DNA of 13,038 nt. Origin: Elusimicrobia bacterium RIFCSPLOWO2_01_FULL_59_12. GTDB taxonomy: Bacteria > Elusimicrobiota > Elusimicrobia > 2-01-FULL-59-12. Of this stretch, positions 6,409-12,388 are shown in pieces (the first letter of the stretch is position 1; the number at the start of each line of letters is the position of its first letter). A model generated the notes under the pieces. It did no database searches and was not told the DNA's origin. It worked only from the letters and a program-made list of their open reading frames with translations. A program made the position numbers and the translations under genes. Location: the NCBI GenBank assembly GCA_001800075.1, contig MGUR01000009.1, positions 25,492 through 38,529 on the forward strand, written 5' to 3'.

Positions 6409-7263
6409 TTACACAAACTCCAGCAGGATCGAGGGGTCCAGGGGCTTGAACGGGAGCTTCGACATCGCCCCGTGGGCCATCGCGGGCTCCCCCTCTTCGT
6501 ACGTCATCCGTTCATTCTGATAGAACACGCCGATGGGAATCTGGGTTCCCCATTCCTGGCTGCGGGCCATCGCCGCTTCGAAATTCTTGGGATCGTGCCG
6601 CTGGTCTTCCAGCTTGTAGATGCGCTCCTTGAACCACGTGTAGGTGTTGTTCTTGTTGTAGGTCATGCAGGGGCTGAAAACGTCTACCAGCGCGAAGCCT
6701 TTGTGCCGGATCGCTTGCTTATAAAGTTCCGCCAAGTGCGTCGGTTCCCCGGAGAAGCCCCGGGCCACGAACGACGCCCCGCCCGCCAGCGCGAGCGCGA
6801 TCGGATTTAATTGGCTTTCCAAATTACCCTGCGGGGTCGACTTCGTTTTGATCATCCGCTCGGTGGTCGGCGAGGCCTGGCCGGTGGTCAGCCCGTAGAT
6901 CTGATTGTCCATCACGATATAGGTGATGTCCAAATTGCGGCGCATGGAATGGACGAAATGGCCGGCCCCGATCCCGTAGCCGTCGCCGTCTCCGCCCGTC
7001 GCGATCACGGTCAGGTCGCTGTTGCCCAGCTTGACGCCGCTGGCGACCGGGAGGGAACGCCCGTGCAGGGTGTGCAGGCCGTAGGAATTAAAGAAACCGG
7101 GCAGGTTGGAGGAGCACCCGATCCCCGAAACGATCATCACTTGGTGCGGCTCGAGGTTCAGGTCCGCGCAGGCCTTCTGCAGGGAGTTCAGAACGCCGAA
7201 ATCCCCGCACCCCGGGCACCAGTCCGGTTTAATGTCCGATTTAAAAACGGCCGCATCTGCCAT
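6409..7263 (-). CDS. korB: 2-oxoacid:ferredoxin oxidoreductase, beta (TPP-binding) subunit
   Basis: A 284-residue beta subunit. The [4Fe-4S] ligands are probably C16 and C19 (WCPGCG), C50 (GIGCSSNLPGFF) and C199 (SPCMTYNKNN). The TPP-Mg site is GDGDGYGIG (91-99) with DNQIYGLTTGQ (119-129). With KorA it should oxidatively decarboxylate a 2-oxoacid, most likely 2-oxoglutarate, to the CoA ester while reducing ferredoxin; the exact substrate cannot be settled from sequence. I placed the start at ATG 7263 (MADAAVFKSD), not the GTG 21 nt upstream, because AAGGAGA (complement of 7271-7277) sits 7 nt before it. It follows korA after a 63-nt gap holding a hairpin. Confidence 0.94.
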   Translation of the reverse strand: MADAAVFKSDIKPDWCPGCGDFGVLNSLQKACADLNLEPHQVMIVSGIGCSSNLPGFFNSYGLHTLHGRSLPVASGVKLGNSDLTVIATGGDGDGYGIGAGHFVHSMRRNLDITYIVMDNQIYGLTTGQASPTTERMIKTKSTPQGNLESQLNPIALALAGGASFVARGFSGEPTHLAELYKQAIRHKGFALVDVFSPCMTYNKNNTYTWFKERIYKLEDQRHDPKNFEAAMARSQEWGTQIPIGVFYQNERMTYEEGEPAMAHGAMSKLPFKPLDPSILLEFV

Positions 7264-7288
7264 AACACATTCTCCTTTATTCACGCCC

Positions 7289-7311
7289 CCCTCTCCTTTC
7301 CCGGGAGAGGG
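7289..7311. repeat. Inverted repeat (hairpin) between korA and korB
   Basis: CCCTCTCC at 7289-7296 pairs perfectly with GGAGAGGG at 7304-7311 across a 7-nt loop. It lies in the only sizeable gap (63 nt) between genes of the Fe-S/kor string, just upstream of the korB ribosome site. It lacks a T-tract, so it is not a standard intrinsic terminator. It could be an RNA processing or stability element, or a copy of a short dispersed palindrome. Confidence 0.6.
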
Positions 7312-7326
7312 TTGTAGTAGACGACC

Positions 7327-9093
7327 TTACCGAGGGGCCACCGCTTCGCGCGCGGGCGCCCGGGCCAGAATTTTTTTGATTTCCTTATATACCTCGCTGG
7401 GAACAAACGGCTCGCCGTCATATTTCAGGATCCGGTCTTTGATGTGGATGCCGGTTTCCATCCGCAGGAGGCGCGCCATCTGCGAGGTGAAATTCGACTC
7501 GATCATCACCAGCCGCTTGCATGTGGACAGCGCGGCCGTCACGTCGTCGCCAAGGAAGGGCGCGATCACTTTGATCAGGAAAATATTCGCGCGGACGCCT
7601 TCTTCTTCCAGGCGGCGCATCATGGCGCGGAGCAGATTCGCGGTGGACCCCCAACCCACCAGGGTGACCTCCGCGTCGGGAGATCCTTCCAGTTTCGGCG
7701 CGTAGGTTTTCGCCAGCTCCTTGCGGGCCCCGTCAATCTTCCGCATGCGCTTTTCCATCATCATTTTACGCGTGGGGGGATCGGTGAAAACATCGGAAAT
7801 GACGATCCCGCGCTCATCATGCTCGTCCGAGGCGGAGACGTGCTGGGCGTTCCGGGTGCCCGGAAATACCCGGGGAGAAACTCCGGAGGGCGTGTTCAGA
7901 TAGCGTTTGTAGGGTTCGCTGCTCGTCCATTCCGAGACAATTTCGCCGCGGTCCACCTTGACGTTCAAATCGAGCGGATCCACGGTTTCGGTATGTTCGG
8001 ACAGAAGCAGGTCGGAAAGGATCAACACGGGGCACTGATACCTGTCGGCGAGATTGAAGGCCTCCGCGGTGGTATAGAAAACGTCTTCGATCGTCTGGGG
8101 GGCCAGAATGATGCGGGGGTATTCCCCCTGGCTGGCGCCCAGGACCTGGAACAGGTCACCCTGCTCGGTTTTGGTGGGCAACCCGGTGGAGGGTCCGCCG
8201 CGCTGCACGTTGACGATCACCACGGGGGTTTCCAGCATCCCGGCCAGGCCGACCGCTTCGGTCATCAAGGCAAATCCGCCGCCGGAGGTCCCGGTCATCG
8301 CCCGCGCGCCGGTCTGCCCGGCGCCCACGGCCATCGCCATCGACGCGATCTCGTCTTCGCACTGTTTCACGACGCAGCCGTTTTTCGGGCCGTTGGAAGC
8401 CAAAAAGTGGAGGATCGAGGAGGCGGGCGTCATCGGGTAGGCGGTGTAGACGCGGCAATTGGCGGCCAGGGCCCCCAAACCGAACGCCTGGTTGCCGATC
8501 ATCACCAGCCGCTGTGTCTTGGAAAGACCCAATCCCAGACCGAACTGCTTCCAATTCTGCTTGGCAAATTCGTACCCCGCGCGCGCCGCATCGATATTGG
8601 GTTGAACGACTTCGGGCTTCTTTTTACCGAACCTTTCTTCCAGGGCCTTTTCCAGGCTTCCCAGCGGCAGCTCCGCCAGGTACATGAAGGCGCCGGTCGC
8701 CACGGTGTTCTGCATGATCGGGAGTTTGGCGAGTTTGGAAATCGGAAGGCCGCAGGATTGGGCCCCATGGGCGAGATGCTCCGGACGGACCTGCATCCGG
8801 TCCGAGTTAAAAAGGATCGCGCCGCCCGTTTCCACGCCCAGGGCGTGCTGGTCGATGGCGTCCTGGTTCAAAGCGATCAGAATATGCGCGGTTTCAGGCT
8901 GGGTGTAAACCTTCTCCGAACCCGCGCGCATCTGCCACCACACGTGGCCGCCGCGGATCACGGATTGATAGCTGTTGTAGGCGTAGACATGGAGCCCGTT
9001 GCGGGCGAATATTTTCGCCAACGATTCGCCGACCGAGGCGATCCCGTCGCCCGCCGCGCCGCCCACCCAGACTGAAACTGTTTTTCTTTTCAT
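7327..9093 (-). CDS. korA: 2-oxoacid:acceptor oxidoreductase, fused gamma-alpha subunit
   Basis: A 588-residue subunit. The N-terminal gamma domain (about 1-185) opens VSVWVGGAAGDGIASVGE and has YQSVIRGGHVWWQMR. The alpha domain follows from about 195, with TAYPMTPASSILHFLA, KQCEDEIASMAMAVGA, TGTSGGGFALMTEA (267-280) and RGGPSTGLPTKTEQGDL (298-314). This gamma-alpha fusion is the usual KorA form and partners KorB. The start at 9093 is clear: its ATG overlaps the sufT stop (ATGA), and the conserved gamma domain begins there, although the frame is open much further upstream. A ferredoxin partner is expected elsewhere in the genome. Its position inside an Fe-S assembly string is notable. Confidence 0.94.
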   Translation of the reverse strand: MKRKTVSVWVGGAAGDGIASVGESLAKIFARNGLHVYAYNSYQSVIRGGHVWWQMRAGSEKVYTQPETAHILIALNQDAIDQHALGVETGGAILFNSDRMQVRPEHLAHGAQSCGLPISKLAKLPIMQNTVATGAFMYLAELPLGSLEKALEERFGKKKPEVVQPNIDAARAGYEFAKQNWKQFGLGLGLSKTQRLVMIGNQAFGLGALAANCRVYTAYPMTPASSILHFLASNGPKNGCVVKQCEDEIASMAMAVGAGQTGARAMTGTSGGGFALMTEAVGLAGMLETPVVIVNVQRGGPSTGLPTKTEQGDLFQVLGASQGEYPRIILAPQTIEDVFYTTAEAFNLADRYQCPVLILSDLLLSEHTETVDPLDLNVKVDRGEIVSEWTSSEPYKRYLNTPSGVSPRVFPGTRNAQHVSASDEHDERGIVISDVFTDPPTRKMMMEKRMRKIDGARKELAKTYAPKLEGSPDAEVTLVGWGSTANLLRAMMRRLEEEGVRANIFLIKVIAPFLGDDVTAALSTCKRLVMIESNFTSQMARLLRMETGIHIKDRILKYDGEPFVPSEVYKEIKKILARAPAREAVAPR

Positions 9094-9413
9094 AATAGCC
9101 CCAATTCCATTTTGATATCGTCGGTGGCCATGGTGCGGGGGTCCCAGGGGGGGTCCCAAACCAGCTCCACCTTCGCTTCTTTTACTCCAGGGAGTTTGAG
9201 CAAGGCCGAATGGACCTGCGCTTGGAGAAGTGGCCCTACCGGACACGCGGGACTGGTCAGCGTCATGCGCACCCTGACCGTCCCGTTGGGTTCCGATTGT
9301 ACACCATAAATTAATCCCAAGTCTAATATCCCCAGGTGGATTTCGGGGTCCTGGATGGGCCTGATGGCCGCCCGGAGTTGGTCTTCGGTGGGCATGCCCG
9401 CCGCCTCGCTCAT
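9090..9413 (-). CDS. sufT: SufT/MIP18-type (DUF59) Fe-S assembly protein
   Basis: A 107-residue single-domain DUF59 protein. IQDPEIHLGILDLGLIYGV (20-38) is the family DPE...DLGLIY signature. TSPACPVGP carries the conserved cysteine C57. The C-terminal VWDPPWDP (86-92) is the tail seen in SufT-like members. SufT-type proteins help mature Fe-S proteins. A related domain forms the N-terminus of the Mrp protein in the same string. It overlaps sufS at its start and korA at its end by ATGA, so the three genes are translationally linked. CAGGAG lies about 7 nt before the ATG at 9413. Confidence 0.92.
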   Translation of the reverse strand: MSEAAGMPTEDQLRAAIRPIQDPEIHLGILDLGLIYGVQSEPNGTVRVRMTLTSPACPVGPLLQAQVHSALLKLPGVKEAKVELVWDPPWDPRTMATDDIKMELGLL

Positions 9414-10645
9414 GAAAACGCTCCTGAGAACACCGTGGCGGCCTTTTTGATCGCGGCAACCAGGGCGTCCACGTCGTCCCGGGTGTTGTACACGTAAAAA
9501 CTCGCGCGGGCGGTGCCGCTGATATCGTAGTCCCGCATCAGGGGCTGGCAGCAGTGATGCCCGGCCCGGATCGCGATCCCCTCCTGATCGAGAAGGGTGC
9601 CCAGGTCGTGCGGATGAATCGCGCCGTAGTTGAAGGAGACGACGCCTCCCTGCCTCTCGGCGTCCCGGGGACCGTAAATCGTGACATGCGGATCTTTCCC
9701 CAGTTGAGCCAAAGCGTAAGCGGTGAGGTCTTTTTCATGCTGGCGAACGGCCGCCATCCCCAGCCGGTTCAGGTAATTCAGCGCCGCCCCGAACGCGACG
9801 ACGCCGCTGATGTTGGGCGTTCCCGCCTCAAATTTCCAGGGGAGTTCATTCCAGGTGGAGTGGTCGCGCCAGACTTCCAATATCATGTCGCCCCCTCCCA
9901 GAAAGGGCTCCATCGTGTCCAGAAGTTCGGGGCGGCCGTACAGCACGCCCACCCCCGTAGGGCCCAGCATCTTATGCGCGGAGAACGCCAGAAAATCGCA
10001 GGCCGCCTCCTGGACGTTGATGGGCATGTGCGGCACGGCTTGCGCGGCGTCCACCAAAACTTTCGCGCCGACGGCGTGGGCTCTTCGCGTGATGTCCTTG
10101 ACCGGAGTGATCGTCCCGAGCACGTTCGACATCGCGGTGAAACTGACCAGCTTGGTTCGGCGGCTCAGCAACGCATCCAGACGCTTCAGGTCCAGCTCCC
10201 CCTGGGGGGTAAGCGGAATAAACTGCAGCTTGGCGCCCGTCGCGCGAGCGACCAATTGCCAGGGAACCAGGTTTGAATGATGTTCGGCCGCCGTCAACAG
10301 GACCTCGTCGCCCTTTTTCAAATGCCTGCGCGCCCAGCTCCAGGCGACCAGATTGATCGCTTCGGTCGTGTTGCGGGTGAAAATGACGCCTTCCGTTGAG
10401 CCCGCGCCGATGAAGGCCGCCGTTTTCTCCCGGACCCCTTCATACTGCGTGGTGGCTTCCTCGCTTAAGGTATGAATGCCGCGGTGAATATTGGAATTGC
10501 TTTGCTCGTAGTACTCTTTTTCCGCCGCAATCACCGACGCCGGCTTCTGCGTGGTGGCCGCGTTATCGAGGTACACCAGGCGTTTGCCGTGGACCTGGCG
10601 GTTTAAAATCGGGAAGTCTTTTTGGATCAGCTTGGCATCAAACAT
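9410..10645 (-). CDS. sufS: SufS-type (group II) cysteine desulfurase
   Basis: A 411-residue PLP enzyme that converts cysteine to alanine and provides persulfide sulfur for cluster assembly. Motifs are YLDNAATTQKP (25-35), NIHRGIHTLSEEAT, EHHSNLVPW (H123), VDAAQAVPH (198-206), the PLP lysine in SAHKMLGPTG (K225), FEAGTPNI and the active-site loop RAGHHCCQPLM. C365 is the expected catalytic cysteine; the following C366 replaces the more usual Ala. The length and RxGHHC motif indicate SufS rather than IscS. The start gives the family's typical N-terminus, but no clear Shine-Dalgarno precedes it. It lies 9 nt after the scaffold gene, so coupled translation is likely. No sufE is seen; the neighbouring scaffold may take the sulfur directly. 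Confidence 0.96.
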   Translation of the reverse strand: MFDAKLIQKDFPILNRQVHGKRLVYLDNAATTQKPASVIAAEKEYYEQSNSNIHRGIHTLSEEATTQYEGVREKTAAFIGAGSTEGVIFTRNTTEAINLVAWSWARRHLKKGDEVLLTAAEHHSNLVPWQLVARATGAKLQFIPLTPQGELDLKRLDALLSRRTKLVSFTAMSNVLGTITPVKDITRRAHAVGAKVLVDAAQAVPHMPINVQEAACDFLAFSAHKMLGPTGVGVLYGRPELLDTMEPFLGGGDMILEVWRDHSTWNELPWKFEAGTPNISGVVAFGAALNYLNRLGMAAVRQHEKDLTAYALAQLGKDPHVTIYGPRDAERQGGVVSFNYGAIHPHDLGTLLDQEGIAIRAGHHCCQPLMRDYDISGTARASFYVYNTRDDVDALVAAIKKAATVFSGAFS

Positions 10646-10654
10646 ATCGGTGTT

Positions 10655-11101
10655 TCATGACACCCGCCATTCGCGAGGATCGTGAATCCGTCTTACGATC
10701 TCCTCGGCGAGTTTCGTATCCGAACGCGCCCTCGCGAAATAATTTCCCAGCGCGGCTTTCAACGCGAATTCCGCGAGCTTGGCGCAATGCCGCTTGAGCG
10801 GCGGCAACTCTCCCAATGCCTGCATCATATCGTCCTGGCTCAGTTGGAGCGCCGCCTCAAGCGTTTTGTCCTGAACCATTTCCGTCAAAATCGAACTGGT
10901 GGCGATGGCGGCCCTGCATCCAAAGGTCTTGAAGGTCGCTTTTTGAATCTTGTTGTCTTTAATCTTGAGGAACAACCTGACGATATCGCCGCAGAGCGGA
11001 TTGCCCACATCCCCAACCCCATCGGCATCCGCCAACTCCCCCACATTACGCGGGTTCATAAAGTGCTCCATCAGAAGATCTTTGACGTGCTCTTTAGACA
11101 T
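10655..11101 (-). CDS. iscU: Fe-S cluster scaffold, IscU/NifU N-terminal type
   Basis: A 148-residue scaffold. HFMNPRNVGELADADGVG and GNPLCGDIVRLFLKI (C37, D39), FGCRAAIATSSILTEMV (C62) and LPPLKRHCAKLAEFALKAAL (H105, C106) give the three cluster cysteines. The LPPLKRHC context and the absence of the zinc-region insertion seen in SufU favour the IscU/NifU type, though the partner desulfurase is SufS-like. The CGSAI motif is changed to CRAAI. I prefer the ATG at 11101 to the one at 11167: the family N-terminus starts there, and a possible promoter -10 lies inside the longer version. No strong ribosome site is visible before either. It leads the long minus-strand gene string. Confidence 0.93.
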   Translation of the reverse strand: MSKEHVKDLLMEHFMNPRNVGELADADGVGDVGNPLCGDIVRLFLKIKDNKIQKATFKTFGCRAAIATSSILTEMVQDKTLEAALQLSQDDMMQALGELPPLKRHCAKLAEFALKAALGNYFARARSDTKLAEEIVRRIHDPREWRVS

Positions 11102-11157
11102 AGGGTACGGGGTATCCGCGGAAACCTGGCCAGATTCGTGCTGTGATGGCCTGTTCC

Positions 11158-11186
11158 AGGTTATCATATATGTATATTTTGGTCAA
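11158..11186 (-). promoter_or_regulatory. Possible promoter of the Fe-S assembly operon
   Basis: On the minus strand, TTGACC (complement of 11181-11186, 5 of 6 to the -35 consensus) is followed after 17 nt by TAACCT (complement of 11158-11163), a poor -10. It would start transcription roughly 50 nt before the scaffold ATG at 11101. It lies in the most AT-rich gap of the window. The weak -10 suggests either dependence on an activator or a wrong assignment. Confidence 0.35.
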
Positions 11187-11190
11187 GTAT
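11166..11190. promoter_or_regulatory. Candidate IscR/Rrf2-type operator (one good half-site)
   Basis: The plus-strand half GTCAAGTAT (11182-11190) fits the right half of the E. coli IscR type-1 consensus, as I recall it, at all nine positions. The centre fits at 6 of 7 and the left half at only 5 of 9. The site covers the presumed -35 of the iscU-sufS operon, where a Rrf2-family cluster sensor would be expected to act. No regulator gene is in the window, so this is suggestive only. Confidence 0.3.
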
Positions 11191-11230
11191 TCTTAAATAG
11201 CCTATAATTAGACGTGATTTTGATTATTCG

Positions 11231-11587
11231 TTAATCGCGGTGATTACGGACGAAGCGCTTGATCGCGGCGATGTCTTTGGAGGAATTATGCGCGAATTTA
11301 AAGCCGATCGCGTGACGGGTCGGCTTAAGCGCCATGATGTTCAGCGCCGTCGACCAGACCACGTGGCCTTCGATGGGCACCTGGGAACGGGGCAGGGCAA
11401 TGGTGAGTTTGACCTTGGTGCCTTCGCTTAAAAAAGTGCCGGAGGTGACGGCGGCGCCTTGCTCGTGAATATTGAGCGTCTCGCAGGTGAACTTCTGAAA
11501 TCCAATTCCCTCGACGGTCACCGGGAGCTTGATCGTGACGCGCTTAAGCTCTCGTCGCTCTTGACCCGATTCGGTGTCCAAAACCAT
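11231..11587 (-). CDS. PilZ domain protein, possible c-di-GMP effector
   Basis: A 118-residue single-domain protein. RRELKR (11-16) matches the RxxxR c-di-GMP-binding motif. NIHEQGAAV (39-47) sits where the second motif, D/NxSxxG, is expected, but has His instead of Ser. It ends with a beta-barrel and helix typical of PilZ (HVVWSTAL..., HAIGFKF). PilZ proteins bind cyclic di-GMP and alter motility, exopolysaccharide or gene expression; which of these applies here is unknown. A strong GAGGAGG precedes the ATG at 11587. It lies 52 nt beyond the nfuA-like gene on the same strand and may share its transcript. A 129-nt gap separates it from iscU. Its link to Fe-S genes may be only positional. Confidence 0.85.
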   Translation of the reverse strand: MVLDTESGQERRELKRVTIKLPVTVEGIGFQKFTCETLNIHEQGAAVTSGTFLSEGTKVKLTIALPRSQVPIEGHVVWSTALNIMALKPTRHAIGFKFAHNSSKDIAAIKRFVRNHRD

Positions 11588-11639
11588 GCCCCCTCCTCTC
11601 TCTACGGCTGCGAAATTCTACAAAGGGTCTCCGACGGTG

Positions 11640-12236
11640 TCAACGCGCGGCAAAATACGGATTGGTTCCGGCGGCGTGGTCGGAGACATCCACGATATCC
11701 CCCACCCCGGGAACTTGCTCACGGAGGGTTTTCTCGACGCCCTGCCGCAGGGTGACGCTGGCGCTGGCACAGCCCTGGCATCCCCCGCTCATCTGCAGAA
11801 AAACCGTGCCGTCATGCACATCAAGCAGCGAAATGGCCCCCCCGTGCGACGCCACCGCGGGGTTGATCTGATCGTTCAGGATGCGGTCGATGGCCGCCCG
11901 GAGTTTGTCTTCCTCGGGGCGGTCCCGCAGGGTCTCCGGGCTGACCGCCGGCTCGCCGGAGCGAAGGTGCTCGCGGATCGCCGTCCCGATTTGAGGGCCC
12001 ACCTGACGCCACGTGTCTGACCCGGACCTACGGACCATGACAGTTTTGCCGTAAATATCCACTCCCGCCACGCCGGGAACCGCGAAAAGCCGCCGGGCCA
12101 GGGGCGAGGATTGCGCTCTCGGTTTGTCGGTGAAACGCACGCACCCTTCCGGCAAGACCACCCGGTCGACTGTGAACTTGCAGGACTCGCCGTCCTCTTG
12201 GGAAACCTCGGCGACAATGCGGACGTCTAAATCCAT
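11640..12236 (-). CDS. nfuA: Nfu-type Fe-S carrier (Nfu N-terminal domain plus NifU C-terminal domain)
   Basis: A 198-residue protein. Residues about 1-93 resemble the Nfu/NifU N-terminal domain (SSPLARRLFAVPGVAGVDIY, then GKTVMV and W76). Residues about 108-185 are the NifU C-terminal domain, with the cluster-binding CXXC in SGGCQGCASASVTLRQGVE (C153, C156). Nfu proteins bind a [4Fe-4S] cluster between two subunits and pass it to target enzymes. The architecture is like mitochondrial and alphaproteobacterial Nfu rather than E. coli NfuA, which has a degenerate A-type N-domain, so the symbol is by family. The ATG at 12236 starts the domain; the frame stays open upstream but shows no homology there. 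No Shine-Dalgarno is present, and a -10 box lies only 6 nt before the ATG. Confidence 0.9.
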   Translation of the reverse strand: MDLDVRIVAEVSQEDGESCKFTVDRVVLPEGCVRFTDKPRAQSSPLARRLFAVPGVAGVDIYGKTVMVRRSGSDTWRQVGPQIGTAIREHLRSGEPAVSPETLRDRPEEDKLRAAIDRILNDQINPAVASHGGAISLLDVHDGTVFLQMSGGCQGCASASVTLRQGVEKTLREQVPGVGDIVDVSDHAAGTNPYFAAR

Positions 12237-12242
12237 GCGTGA

Positions 12243-12251
12243 ATTATAGCA
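12243..12251 (-). promoter_or_regulatory. Extended -10 promoter of the nfuA-like gene, possibly leaderless
   Basis: The minus strand reads TGCTATAAT, a perfect -10 hexamer with the TGn extension, followed by TCACGC and then the ATG at 12236. A start about 7 nt downstream of the -10 would fall on the A of the ATG. No good -35 is visible, which an extended -10 can tolerate. The lack of any ribosome-binding site fits a leaderless mRNA. Confidence 0.6.
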
Positions 12252-12329
12252 TGGGCGCCCGCCCCGACACCCGAAGGGTGTCGGGGCAGCCCTTACGGCC
12301 CGCTGCAAGCGGGCTGTCCGGGCGTCCCA
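12252..12329. repeat. Cluster of nested inverted repeats between divergent genes
   Basis: A perfect 12-bp stem (12261-12272 with 12276-12287, GAA loop) and a perfect 7-bp stem (12298-12304 with 12308-12314, GCA loop) sit side by side. They are enclosed by outer arms TGGGCGCCCG (12252-12261) and CGGGCGTCCCA (12319-12329), complementary apart from one bulged base. The whole could fold as a cloverleaf or cruciform. No T-tract follows, so it is not an ordinary terminator. It resembles a REP/BIME-like intergenic element. Confidence 0.7.
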
Positions 12330-12388
12330 CTATTTACAAGACCGTTACTTGTCGATGGACTATCGACGGGGTAAATGAGTGGCACCGT

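Noticed and set aside
7444..9075. A 543-codon open frame on the plus strand opposite korA
   Set aside because: It mirrors the GC-rich third positions of korA, is rich in Gly/His/Arg without any recognisable domain, and korA itself is unmistakable.
9094..9459. N-terminal extension of KorA across sufT
   Set aside because: The conserved gamma domain begins at the ATG at 9093, and the upstream translation is sufT and the sufS end read out of frame.
12237..12388. Intrinsic terminator in the hairpin cluster
   Set aside because: The stems are strong, but no run of T follows on either strand, and the genes on both sides start here rather than end.
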